This document shows, in pieces, positions 8,298 to 17,613 of a stretch of 42,181 bases of DNA. The DNA comes from Fusobacteriota bacterium (lineage in GTDB: Bacteria; Fusobacteriota; Fusobacteriia; Fusobacteriales; Fusobacteriaceae): contig JAEWEF010000013.1 in assembly GCA_023389595.1 (NCBI GenBank), positions 1 through 42,181 on the forward strand, given 5' to 3'. Position numbers and translations under genes: made by a program. Under the pieces are notes generated by a model. The model was given only the letters and a program-made list of their open reading frames with translations. It was not told the DNA's origin and ran no database searches. Each line of letters opens with the position of its first letter. Within the stretch, counting starts at the first letter, position 1.

Positions 8298-9253
8298 TAT
8301 ATTCTCTCCTCGTAAAAATTATTTTTATCAAAATATCTATATTTTTTGTATCTATTATTTATTAATTCAGTTTTATCTGTTTTAATCAATAGTGAAATTT
8401 CTTTAAATAAAACATTTTTAGTATTTATCATGGTAGATTTAAAATTTCTATGAGCTCCACCTATTGGCTCAGATATTATATCATCTATTATACCTAATTT
8501 ATATAGTTTTTTAGCAGAAATATTTAGAGAGTTTGCCATTTCTGTTGTTTTTTCTATATTATTAAACAATATAGATGAACAACCCTCTGGAGATATAACT
8601 GAAAATATAGAATATTCCATCATAAGAATTCTATCAGCTACTGCTAAAGCTAAAGCTCCTCCGCTACACCCTTCACCTATTACTAAAGATAAAATAGGAG
8701 TTTTTATATGAGAAAACTCCATTATATTTTTAGCGATAGATAAAGCTTGACCACGTTGTTCTGCTTCAACACCCGGATATGCACCTGGTGTATCAACAAA
8801 AGATATTATTGGCAAAGAAAATTTTTCTGCAATTTTCGCTAATCTTAAAGCTTTTCTATATCCATCAGGATAAGGCATTGAAAAATTTCTATATACTTTT
8901 TCTTCTGTAGTTCTACCTTTTTCGTTAGCTATTATAGCACATTTAATATCGTTAAGTTTTGCGAATCCAGTTATTATTGAATTATCATCGGCATAGTATC
9001 TATCTCCATGTATTTCTATAAAATCTTCAAATATATTATTTATGTAATCTATTGCGTGAGGCCTTTCATTATGTCTTGCAACCTCCAATATTTGATCATC
9101 GGTTAAATTATCATATAAAAATTTTAATTTTATATCCCTTTCATCTTTTAAATTATTTATTTCTGTAGAAAAATCGATATTCGATTCTTTAGAATGTCTT
9201 TCTAAATCTTCTATTTTATTTTCTATATTTTTTATTTCATATTCAAATTTCAT
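8297..9253 (-). CDS. accA: Acetyl-CoA carboxylase carboxyltransferase subunit alpha
   Basis: 318 residues, the usual AccA length. With AccD it transfers the carboxyl group from carboxybiotin to acetyl-CoA to give malonyl-CoA, the first step of fatty-acid synthesis. An N-terminal helical region precedes the crotonase-like core: EIHGDRYYADD, SFVDTPGAYPGVEAEQRGQ (the classic AccA signature) and GEGCSGGALALAVADR, which forms the oxyanion region. It follows accD by 9 nt. The biotin carrier and biotin carboxylase (accB, accC) are not in this window. Confidence 0.97.
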   Translation of the reverse strand: MKFEYEIKNIENKIEDLERHSKESNIDFSTEINNLKDERDIKLKFLYDNLTDDQILEVARHNERPHAIDYINNIFEDFIEIHGDRYYADDNSIITGFAKLNDIKCAIIANEKGRTTEEKVYRNFSMPYPDGYRKALRLAKIAEKFSLPIISFVDTPGAYPGVEAEQRGQALSIAKNIMEFSHIKTPILSLVIGEGCSGGALALAVADRILMMEYSIFSVISPEGCSSILFNNIEKTTEMANSLNISAKKLYKLGIIDDIISEPIGGAHRNFKSTMINTKNVLFKEISLLIKTDKTELINNRYKKYRYFDKNNFYEERI

Positions 9254-9262
9254 GTAAATACC

Positions 9263-10147
9263 TCAATATAAATAATTTAAAAGTTTTGATATGTTATTTT
9301 TGAGATCTTTTCTATCAGATATTATATCTATCATGCCAGCTCTAAATAAAAATTCTGAAGTTTGAAAATCGTTAGGGAAATCTTCATTAACTATTTGTTT
9401 GATAACTTTTTCGCCAGAAAAACCTATTTTAGTATTTGGCTCAGAAATTATTATATCACTTAACATAGAAAATGAAGCCATAACTCCACCTGTAGTTGGA
9501 TTTAGTAAAACTGTTATGTAAGGTAAATTGTTGTCGCTAAGTTTTTTGACCATCAATGAAGTTTTAGCCATTTGCATTAATGAAAACATACCTTCTTGCA
9601 TTCTTGCACCACCTGACGTAACAAAAATTACAACGGGAACTTTTTTATCTAATGCTCTTTCAAATGTTCTAGCAATTTTTTCTCCTACGACAATCCCCAT
9701 ACTGCCACCCATAAACTGAAAATCCATAAATGCTACGCTGATATCTATATCATTTATTTTAGCTGTTCCAGATATTACTGCATCATTTCTATTCGTTTTC
9801 TTTTTATTAAGAAACAATTTATCATCGTATAAAGGAAAATTAATTATATTTTTAGAAGATAAATTGCCGTCATATTCAACAAAAGTATTTTTATCAAGTA
9901 TAATATTCATTAATACATTTACATTAATTTTAAAATGATAATTACAATGTGGACATACACAAAGATTACTAATGAAATCTTGTGAATTAATTTCTGCTTT
10001 ACACTTATTACAAGTGTGAAAGGTTAATTTTACCTCTTCAAATTTATTAATATTATTTTCTAATGCGTTATCATAAAAATCTCTATTGTTTACTGAGAGT
10101 TTTTTAACAGTTTTTTTATTAAAAAATTTAGAAAATATATTTTTCAA
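9263..10147 (-). CDS. accD: Acetyl-CoA carboxylase carboxyltransferase subunit beta
   Basis: 294 residues. An N-terminal C4 zinc finger (Cys46, Cys49, Cys65, Cys68, spaced CxxC-x15-CxxC) is the hallmark of bacterial AccD, followed by the carboxyltransferase core with VTSGGARMQEGMFSLMQMAK and NPTTGGVMASF. It forms the heterotetramer with AccA. The start is an uncommon TTG at 10147, supported by Shine-Dalgarno AAGGTGA ending 4 nt before it. That site also contains the TGA stop of sppA, so the two are coupled. Confidence 0.96.
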   Translation of the reverse strand: MKNIFSKFFNKKTVKKLSVNNRDFYDNALENNINKFEEVKLTFHTCNKCKAEINSQDFISNLCVCPHCNYHFKINVNVLMNIILDKNTFVEYDGNLSSKNIINFPLYDDKLFLNKKKTNRNDAVISGTAKINDIDISVAFMDFQFMGGSMGIVVGEKIARTFERALDKKVPVVIFVTSGGARMQEGMFSLMQMAKTSLMVKKLSDNNLPYITVLLNPTTGGVMASFSMLSDIIISEPNTKIGFSGEKVIKQIVNEDFPNDFQTSEFLFRAGMIDIISDRKDLKNNISKLLNYLY

Positions 10148-10151
10148 AAAA

Positions 10152-11885
10152 TCACCTTCTATTTATGTATTCTTCCGTATAGGTTATAGGTTTATTAAGA
10201 AGTGTTTCATCCATAAATAAAGTATCTTGTGCAAACTTTAAAAACGACTTTTTCGTTTTAATAAAATTGAAGAAATTGAAATATTTTTTATATGCAGATT
10301 TCATATCTCTATCATAAGAATATTGTAAAGATGCATATCTATCAAGTTTTAAATCTTCAGCTAAAGCTTTTATAGTGTCGTCCAGTCCTCCTATTTCATC
10401 TACAAGACCTATTTCTTTTCCTTCTGAACCTGTCCAAATTTTTCCTTGTGCAATATCATGAACTTTTTCTTTTTGTATATGTCTACCGATAGAAACTACA
10501 TCTAAAAATTCATCGTATACTTCTAAATTAGATTCTCTAATTTTATTATATTTTTCTTCTGTGAAAGGTAGAGATAAAGAATATATATCAGAATATTTTC
10601 CTTTTTTAATAGTTTCAACATTTATTCCAGCATTATTAATAAGTTTTGAATAATTTGGTAAGATACTAACTACTCCTATAGAACCTGTTATTGTATTATT
10701 GTTAGCAAAAATTTTATTTGCATTAGCAGCTATATAATATCCACCAGATGCAGCAACACTACCCATTGAAACATATATTGGCTTTGTCTTAGAAAACTCT
10801 TTTACTCTTTTAGATATTATATCTGCTGTGTAAGCTGAACCTCCAGGACTATCTATTCTTAAAACAACACCTCTTACAGAATCATCTTCTTGCATACGAT
10901 CAAGTGCACTTATAACTTCGTCTGCTATAATATAACTTTCATAAACAAAACCTTGAGGTGGTTGTTCATCGTATATATTTCCTTCCAGTACTAAAACAAC
11001 AATATTATCTTGTGCAAAATTTAAATTTATATGTTTAGTGTATTCGTCTAAATTTATAAAATTTATATTAGATTTTTCGTTTTCTTTATGAAAAGAGGCT
11101 ATATTTCCATAACCACTTATAAGTTGATTATCAAATAGGTTGTTACTATTAGAATAAATGAAATCTCCATTTTCTATTTTTTGTGATATTGTAGATTTGT
11201 TCAAGTTTTTGTTTTTACTAATTTCTTCTATAAAGTTTTCGTAAATTTTGTCGTTTATTCTAGTTTCAAACTCTCTATTTTCGGGAGACATATTTTCACT
11301 TACTAAATTTTGTCCATAACTTTTGTAGTCACCTATATTAATTACGTTAAAAGAAATTCCAATTTTATCCATTAAAGCTTTTGGATAGTATTCTTCACTA
11401 AAATATGGAGAAATATTTACTTGAGTGGCTTTTGATTCTGGCATAAAAGTTTGATCTGTATAACTCGATAATAATAAGTTTTTATTGTTTGCATTATCCA
11501 TGAAAGAAAATGTATGTTTATTATAATCTTTTAGCTCTTTTAATTTTTCTCCTAACTCATTTATTTGTGTAGTTGATAGAGTTACATTATTTAAATCTAG
11601 TACTACTCCGAGAATATTTCTATCAGTTTTAACATAATCTATAACTGTTAGTAAATCAAAAAAAGATATACTATTACCACCTAATAAAGTTTTGTAAGAT
11701 TGTTCACTGAATGGTTGAGAGCAATCTATAACTAGGTAAGAATCTCTTAAAATCATCTTATCTTCTGTTTTGTTTAAAAATATTGTTATGCAAACGATTA
11801 TCAAGCCAAATAATAAAAATAGCTTAATGAAAAACGAGAAAATTTCTTTAATAATAAATTTAAAAAATTTAATTATATAGTTCAT
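10152..11885 (-). CDS. sppA: Signal peptide peptidase SppA, long (67K) type
   Basis: 577 residues, matching the two-domain E. coli-type SppA. It degrades cleaved signal peptides in the membrane. The N-terminal membrane segment lies at about residues 9-37. The first protease-like domain provides the general base Lys188 (IGDYKSYGQN) and the second the nucleophile Ser380 (SVAASGGYYIAANA), the expected Ser-Lys dyad. SPGGSAYTAD and GSIGVVS are other family motifs. It ends on TGA, useful evidence that TGA is a stop in this organism. It begins its own transcript after the valS terminator and leads sppA-accD-accA-pfkA-coiled coil-recR. Confidence 0.95.
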   Translation of the reverse strand: MNYIIKFFKFIIKEIFSFFIKLFLLFGLIIVCITIFLNKTEDKMILRDSYLVIDCSQPFSEQSYKTLLGGNSISFFDLLTVIDYVKTDRNILGVVLDLNNVTLSTTQINELGEKLKELKDYNKHTFSFMDNANNKNLLLSSYTDQTFMPESKATQVNISPYFSEEYYPKALMDKIGISFNVINIGDYKSYGQNLVSENMSPENREFETRINDKIYENFIEEISKNKNLNKSTISQKIENGDFIYSNSNNLFDNQLISGYGNIASFHKENEKSNINFINLDEYTKHINLNFAQDNIVVLVLEGNIYDEQPPQGFVYESYIIADEVISALDRMQEDDSVRGVVLRIDSPGGSAYTADIISKRVKEFSKTKPIYVSMGSVAASGGYYIAANANKIFANNNTITGSIGVVSILPNYSKLINNAGINVETIKKGKYSDIYSLSLPFTEEKYNKIRESNLEVYDEFLDVVSIGRHIQKEKVHDIAQGKIWTGSEGKEIGLVDEIGGLDDTIKALAEDLKLDRYASLQYSYDRDMKSAYKKYFNFFNFIKTKKSFLKFAQDTLFMDETLLNKPITYTEEYINRR

Positions 11886-11919
11886 TTATTGACCACCTTT
11901 TTAAGTATAGATACTATTT

Positions 11920-11925
11920 ATTATA
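11920..11925 (-). promoter_or_regulatory. Probable -10 of the sppA-acc-pfk-recR operon
   Basis: Reading the minus strand, TATAAT lies ~35 nt upstream of the sppA ATG, after the valS terminator. No good -35 is seen at 17 nt, so the promoter assignment rests on the -10 and on position. Confidence is moderate. Confidence 0.5.
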
Positions 11926-11970
11926 CAACATTTTATAAAAAATAAAAACTATAAAATACTAATTAGATAA

Positions 11971-12003
11971 AATAAAAAGATGTGAAAATATTTTCACATC
12001 TTT
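11971..12003 (-). terminator. Rho-independent terminator of the clpP-to-valS block
   Basis: AAAGATGTGAAAA and TTTTCACATCTTT pair around a 2-nt loop (TA), with the weakest inner A-T pairs probably open. On the minus strand it follows the valS stop by 12 nt and is continued by TTTTTATTTTATC. Confidence 0.85.
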
Positions 12004-12015
12004 AAATAGTAAAAA

Positions 12016-14676
12016 TTATTGTAAACTATTTAGATTTTCTATTAGCTTATCTATTTTATCTTGAAATTCTTTTTGTATTCTTTTTTCTCTTTCTATTATG
12101 TGTTCTGGCGCTTTAGAGATAAATTTTTCATCTTTTAATTTATTGTTAACTTTTTCTATATCTTTTTCAAGTTTTTGTAGTTGTTCTTTAATTTTTTTGA
12201 TTTCAAGATCATTATCTAGCAGCCCAGTAAGTATCATATATACTGCTGAATTATTAGCAACTCTAAGAGAACTTTGAGCAGGCTTTTCTAAATTTTTACC
12301 GAATTTAAGATTTTCAAGATTTGCTAATTTTGAAATAAATCTTACGTTTTCTTCAAGGGATTTTATTTCATTTTCATCCTCAGTTATTATTACAACAGAA
12401 GCTGGCTTTGCAGGAGAAATTCCTTTTTCAGCTCTAATATTTCTAAGAGAGGAAATTAACTCTTTTATGTAATTGAAAGAGTTTTCTTTTTCTTTATCTA
12501 TCTTATTAGGATCTGATACAGGGTAGCTGGATAACATTATAGTATCTCCAGATAATTTTATTTTTTGCCAAATTTCTTCTGTTATAAATGGCATAAACGG
12601 ATGAAGTAATTTCATTCCTTGCTCTAAAATATACCAAAGCATATATTGTGCAGTTTCTTTGCTCTGTTTTTCGTTGTCGTCATTGTTGTACAATCTTACT
12701 TTAGCAATTTCAACATACCAATCACAAAAATCTCCCCTTAAGAATTCATATACAGATTTTGCTGCCATATCCAGTTGGAAAGAGTTTAAATAATTTTTAA
12801 TTTCTTCAGATACACTGTTTAAGCGAGAAATAATCCAATGGTCTATTAATTCATATTTTAGTTGAGATTTATCGTAATTTTTATAATCAAAATCCTCTAT
12901 GTTCATCATAACAAATCTTGCCATATTCCACATTTTATTAGCAAAATTTCTACCCATACCAATTAACTCATTTGAAAAATGTACATCTTGACCTTGAGAT
13001 ACATTGTATATCATAGAAAATCTTATTGCATCTGCTCCATATTCTTCAATTAAATTTAAAGGATCCGGAGAATTTCCTAAAGACTTTGACATTTTTCTAC
13101 CTATTTCGTCTCTTACTATTCCATGAAAAAATACAGATTCAAAAGGAATATCCTTCATTTCATATAAACCGAACATAATCATTCTAGCTACCCAGAAGAA
13201 TATTATATCTGCTCCAGTAACTAGTGTAGATGTAGGATAGAAAGTTGATAAATCTTTAGTTTTTTCAGGCCATCCTAAAGTTGAAAAAGGCCATAAAGCA
13301 GAAGAAAACCACGTATCTAAAACATCCTCTTCTTGAGTTAGTGGAACAGATTTTTTATAGTGGGCTTCAGCTTGTTTTTTTACTTCTTCTTCGTCCAATC
13401 CGACAAAAATTTTACCGTCTGGTCCATACCAAGCTGGAATTCTGTGTCCCCACCAAAGCTGTCTAGATATACACCAATCTCTTATATTTTCTAGCCAGTT
13501 GTAATATATTTTTTCCATTTTTTTTGGAATAATTTTTATTTGTCCATTTTTTACAACTTCAAGAGCTTTTTCTGAAAGGGGTTTCATTTTTACAAACCAT
13601 TGTTTTGAAATTCTAGGTTCTATTACTGAAGAACATCTGTAGCATCCTCCAACAGCGTGATGTAAATGTTCTATTTTATTTAGATACCCATTTTCCTTTA
13701 AATCTTCAACTATAATTTTTCTTGCTTCAAATCTATCTAATTTAGCATATTTTGGATAATCATTACATACTTTTCCATCATCAGTCATCATATTTATTAT
13801 CTTTAAGTTGTGTTTTTGACCAAGTTTGAAATCGTTAGGATCGTGAGCGGGAGTAACTTTAAGTGCACCAGTTCCAAATTCTATTTCTACATATTCATCG
13901 GCTATAATTGGAATTTTTCTTCCAACTAAAGGAAGTATAACATTTTTTCCAATGAATTCTTTATATCGTTCATCATTAGGATTTACAGCAACGGCACTAT
14001 CTCCAAGCATAGTTTCTGGTCTTGAAGTAGCAATCGTTAAATATTTTTCTGAATTCTCAACCGGATAGTTTATATACCAAAGATGGCTATCGCTTTCTTC
14101 GTGATTAACTTCATCGTCAGAAAGAGCGGTACCACATACCGGACACCAGTTAACCATATATTCACCTTGATATATTAATCCGTCATTATACAAATCGATA
14201 AAAATCTTTTTAACAGCGTAAGAAAGACCTTCGTCCATTGTAAATCTTTCTCTATCCCAATCTAATGAAGCACCTATTTTTCTAAGTTGAGTAGTGATTA
14301 TACTTCCATGTTTTTCTTTCCATTCCCAAGTTTTTTCTAAAAACTTTTCTCTACCAAGATCTTCTTTTTTAAGGCCTTGTTCTGCCAAAGATCTCTCTAC
14401 TTTATTTTGAGTCGCAATTCCTGCGTGATCACAACCAGGCAACCACAAAGTATTTTTTCCTAACATTCTATTGTACCTTATCAACGTATCTTGTATAGAG
14501 TTATTTAATATGTGCCCCATATGAAGTATACCTGTTACATTCGGAGGAGGAATGACTATGGAATAACTTTCTTTATCGCTGTCAGTTTTTGCATTAAAAT
14601 ATTTACTGTCCTCCCATATTTTATACCATTTTTTTTCAATTTCATTTGGCAAATAATTCTTACTCAAACTTTCCAT
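12016..14676 (-). CDS. valS: Valyl-tRNA synthetase
   Basis: 886 residues, the usual bacterial ValRS size. It is a class I synthetase that charges tRNA-Val with valine and edits threonine. The HIGH motif is HMGH at 52-55 (within PPNVTGILHMGHILN) and the KMSKS motif is GRKMSKSLGN. The editing domain contains TSRPETMLGD and VTPAHDPNDF. The C-terminal ~65 residues form the tRNA-binding coiled coil typical of ValRS. Shine-Dalgarno TAGGAGG lies 6 nt upstream. It follows engB by 9 nt and ends at a terminator. No T-box leader is visible; the gene appears to be read from upstream promoters. Confidence 0.98.
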   Translation of the reverse strand: MESLSKNYLPNEIEKKWYKIWEDSKYFNAKTDSDKESYSIVIPPPNVTGILHMGHILNNSIQDTLIRYNRMLGKNTLWLPGCDHAGIATQNKVERSLAEQGLKKEDLGREKFLEKTWEWKEKHGSIITTQLRKIGASLDWDRERFTMDEGLSYAVKKIFIDLYNDGLIYQGEYMVNWCPVCGTALSDDEVNHEESDSHLWYINYPVENSEKYLTIATSRPETMLGDSAVAVNPNDERYKEFIGKNVILPLVGRKIPIIADEYVEIEFGTGALKVTPAHDPNDFKLGQKHNLKIINMMTDDGKVCNDYPKYAKLDRFEARKIIVEDLKENGYLNKIEHLHHAVGGCYRCSSVIEPRISKQWFVKMKPLSEKALEVVKNGQIKIIPKKMEKIYYNWLENIRDWCISRQLWWGHRIPAWYGPDGKIFVGLDEEEVKKQAEAHYKKSVPLTQEEDVLDTWFSSALWPFSTLGWPEKTKDLSTFYPTSTLVTGADIIFFWVARMIMFGLYEMKDIPFESVFFHGIVRDEIGRKMSKSLGNSPDPLNLIEEYGADAIRFSMIYNVSQGQDVHFSNELIGMGRNFANKMWNMARFVMMNIEDFDYKNYDKSQLKYELIDHWIISRLNSVSEEIKNYLNSFQLDMAAKSVYEFLRGDFCDWYVEIAKVRLYNNDDNEKQSKETAQYMLWYILEQGMKLLHPFMPFITEEIWQKIKLSGDTIMLSSYPVSDPNKIDKEKENSFNYIKELISSLRNIRAEKGISPAKPASVVIITEDENEIKSLEENVRFISKLANLENLKFGKNLEKPAQSSLRVANNSAVYMILTGLLDNDLEIKKIKEQLQKLEKDIEKVNNKLKDEKFISKAPEHIIEREKRIQKEFQDKIDKLIENLNSLQ

Positions 14677-14685
14677 ATTATCCTC

Positions 14686-15276
14686 CTAAGTTACTTTAAT
14701 TAAATTTCGTTCTATAAAAGAAAGTATTTCCTCTCGCCCTTTATTATTTAGAGAAGAATGAAAAAATACATCTTCATTATTAAAAACTAGTTTATTTTTA
14801 ATTTTTTTTAATTGATTAAATTTTTCGTTATTAGATAATTTATCGATTTTAGTAAATATAATCTTATAATCCAAATTGTTGTATTCTAACCATTTTAGCA
14901 TCTCAATATCTTCTTCGCTAGGAATTCTTCTTATATCAAGAAGAACGAATACAATTTTATTTCTATTATTTGCAAGATAGGACCCTATTATATTATTCCA
15001 TTTTTCTTTAATAGATTTTGGAACTTTAGCGAAACCATATCCTGGCAAATCTACTATATAGAATTCATTGTTTATCAAAAAGTAATTGATTAATTGAGTT
15101 CTACCAGGTGTTTTACTTGTACGTGCAAGTTTGTTACGAAAAGTTATACTATTTATTAAAGAAGATTTTCCTACATTGGATCTTCCAACAAATGCAAATT
15201 CTATATTTTCTAACTCTGGCGGCAAATCATTTTTATGTACTGATGATTTTATAAAATCAGCTTTTTTAATATTCAT
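14686..15276 (-). CDS. engB: Ribosome biogenesis GTPase YsxC/EngB
   Basis: 196 residues, standard EngB length. It is a GTPase needed for assembly of the large ribosomal subunit. The G motifs are G1 GRSNVGKSS (31-39), G2 region KTPGRTQ, G3 DLPGYGFA, and G4 TKIDK. Shine-Dalgarno AGGAG precedes the ATG by 7 nt. It sits 12 nt after lon; the lon-engB neighbourhood is conserved in many bacteria. Confidence 0.97.
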   Translation of the reverse strand: MNIKKADFIKSSVHKNDLPPELENIEFAFVGRSNVGKSSLINSITFRNKLARTSKTPGRTQLINYFLINNEFYIVDLPGYGFAKVPKSIKEKWNNIIGSYLANNRNKIVFVLLDIRRIPSEEDIEMLKWLEYNNLDYKIIFTKIDKLSNNEKFNQLKKIKNKLVFNNEDVFFHSSLNNKGREEILSFIERNLIKVT

Positions 15277-15288
15277 AGTATCTCCTAA

Positions 15289-17595
15289 CTATTTAACAAA
15301 AACTAATTTAGCAACTTCATCATATGTTTTTACAAAATGAATTTTTACTATATCTTTAAGTTCATCAGGAATCTCGTCAATATCAACTTTGTTATCATAA
15401 GGAAGAATAACTTCATTTATACCAGCTCTATGAGCTCCTATAACTTTTTCTCTAACTCCACCTATAGCTAAAACTTCTCCCGTAATAGTAATTTCTCCAG
15501 TCATGGCAATATCTTGTCTAACTTTTCTATTTGCTATTACAGAAATTATAGCGGTTGTTATAGTTATACCAGCAGAAGGGCCATCTTTAGGAGTTGCTCC
15601 TTCAGGGAAATGCAAATGGATGTTATTTTCTTTAAAGAAATTTTTATTTACAGGTTTGAATTTATTTAAATTAGATTTAACATAAGTAAATGCAACTTGA
15701 GCAGACTCTTTCATAACGTTTCCCAATGTACCAGTTAGTGAAATATCTCCGTTTCCAGGGATACTAACACCTTGAACATCAAGTGTAACACCACCAACAG
15801 CGGTCCAAGCAAGTCCGTTAACAACGCCGATTTTGCTTATAGCTTTCTTCGATTTTTCTGGTCTGTATTTAGGTTTTCCGAGATATTTTTCTACATCTGA
15901 AATTTTGATGTTGAATTTAGTTTTATCATTTTCAACGACTTCTCTTGCAAGTTTTCTAAATAAGTTTATTATTTCTCTTTTTAGATTTCTCACTCCAGCT
16001 TCTCTAGTGTATTCATTAATAATTTTTAACATTACTTTGTCGGGAATAGAAATATTTATATTATTTAATCCATTTTCTTTTTTAGCTTGATCTACAAGAT
16101 ATTTTGTAGCGATATTTAATTTATCAAATTCAGTGTAAGAACTTAAATTAACTATTTCCATTCTATCTCTTAAAGGAGAAGAAACATTTCTTAAGTCGTT
16201 TGCTGTAGCTACAAAAAATACTTTAGATAAATCAAATTGTAAATCTATATAATGGTCTTCGAAAAATTTGTTTTGTTCAGGATCTAAAACTTCAAGCATG
16301 GCAGACTCTGGATCACCTTTATAATCATTAGACATTTTGTCTATTTCATCTATTAGTATAACTGGATTATTTGTACCAGCTTCTTTCATTGCTTTTATTA
16401 TTTTACCAGGCATAGATCCTATATATGTTCTTCTGTGCCCTCTTATTTCTGCTTCATCTCTTACACCACCTAGTGCAACTCTTACAAATTTTCTACCCAT
16501 AGCTTCAGCTATAGACTTTACTATTGAAGTTTTTCCTATACCTGGAGGGCCAGAAAAACACAGAATGTTACCATTCATGGATGGATTTAATTTTTTTACA
16601 GCAAGATAATCTAAAACTTTAATTTTAGCATCTTTTAATCCGTAATGATCTCTATCAAGTATAGAGGATGCTAATTTTATATCTAATATATCTTTTGTAG
16701 ATTCAGTCCAAGGCAAATCTAAAAGAGTATCTATATAGTTTCTTATTAATGTAGCCTCACTAGAAAATGGAGGCATTTTATAAAGTTTTTTAAGTTCAGA
16801 TTCTATTTTAGATTTAACATTTTCAGGAAGATTTTTATTTTTTAACTTGTCTTCTATATCTTCATATTCATTTTCTTGTGGACTATCTCCCAATTCTTTT
16901 CTAAGAGTAGAAATTTTTTCTTTTATATAATAATTTTTTTGGTCTTCTGAAATTTTACTTTTTACTTTATCATCTATTGATTTTTCTAAATTTAAAATTT
17001 CTATTTCAGAATTTAGTATGTCTAAAACTTTATATCCTCTATCTATAACATCTGTTGTTTCTAACAATTCTTGTTTTTGAGATGAATCTATTTCTAAATG
17101 CGAAGCTATAATATCTATAGCTTTAGGAAAATCTATTGTTTTTCTTAAAGTAACAACTAATTCAGTTGAGAATTTAGAAGATATACGAAGATAGTTTTCA
17201 AATTTAGAAAGAGTGTTTCTAAATAGTGCTTCCAATTCTTTTTCGTTAGTAACAGTTTCTTCTATAACTTTGTACTGAGCCATACATCCATTGCTAGAAA
17301 ACATAACAGAACTTATTGAAACCCTATCTTCAACTTCAACAAGAACTTTCATAGTTTTTCCATTATTTTTAACTACTTGCAAAATATTAACTGTTACTCC
17401 TACAGTATGTAATTCTTTTATATCTTGAGGGTTTTCGTTCATTGGATCTTTTTGTAATGATAAAACCATTTTTTTGTCTTTATTCATTGCAATATTAAGA
17501 GTTTTAAGACTGCTAGGTCTACCAACATATATTGGAGCTATTGTTCCAGGAAAGAATACAATATCTCTAACTGGTAAAAATTCTAATGTTTTCAT
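15289..17595 (-). CDS. lon: ATP-dependent protease Lon (LonA)
   Basis: 768 residues, the normal LonA length. It is a cytosolic hexameric AAA+ protease for damaged and regulatory proteins. Order of parts: N-terminal substrate-recognition domain (about 1-200) with a coiled-coil linker, Walker A GPPGIGKTS (349-357), Walker B PVILIDEIDKM, sensor region, and a C-terminal Ser-Lys protease domain with PKDGPSAGIT (catalytic Ser) and REKVIGAHRAG (catalytic Lys). Shine-Dalgarno AAGGAGG lies 7 nt before the ATG. It follows clpX by 18 nt in the clpP-clpX-lon-engB-valS order. Confidence 0.98.
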   Translation of the reverse strand: MKTLEFLPVRDIVFFPGTIAPIYVGRPSSLKTLNIAMNKDKKMVLSLQKDPMNENPQDIKELHTVGVTVNILQVVKNNGKTMKVLVEVEDRVSISSVMFSSNGCMAQYKVIEETVTNEKELEALFRNTLSKFENYLRISSKFSTELVVTLRKTIDFPKAIDIIASHLEIDSSQKQELLETTDVIDRGYKVLDILNSEIEILNLEKSIDDKVKSKISEDQKNYYIKEKISTLRKELGDSPQENEYEDIEDKLKNKNLPENVKSKIESELKKLYKMPPFSSEATLIRNYIDTLLDLPWTESTKDILDIKLASSILDRDHYGLKDAKIKVLDYLAVKKLNPSMNGNILCFSGPPGIGKTSIVKSIAEAMGRKFVRVALGGVRDEAEIRGHRRTYIGSMPGKIIKAMKEAGTNNPVILIDEIDKMSNDYKGDPESAMLEVLDPEQNKFFEDHYIDLQFDLSKVFFVATANDLRNVSSPLRDRMEIVNLSSYTEFDKLNIATKYLVDQAKKENGLNNINISIPDKVMLKIINEYTREAGVRNLKREIINLFRKLAREVVENDKTKFNIKISDVEKYLGKPKYRPEKSKKAISKIGVVNGLAWTAVGGVTLDVQGVSIPGNGDISLTGTLGNVMKESAQVAFTYVKSNLNKFKPVNKNFFKENNIHLHFPEGATPKDGPSAGITITTAIISVIANRKVRQDIAMTGEITITGEVLAIGGVREKVIGAHRAGINEVILPYDNKVDIDEIPDELKDIVKIHFVKTYDEVAKLVFVK

Positions 17596-17613
17596 TATAA
17601 TTCCTCCTTAATA

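Noticed and set aside
14677..14685. T-box leader before valS
   Set aside because: Only 9 nt separate valS from engB; there is no room for a T-box.
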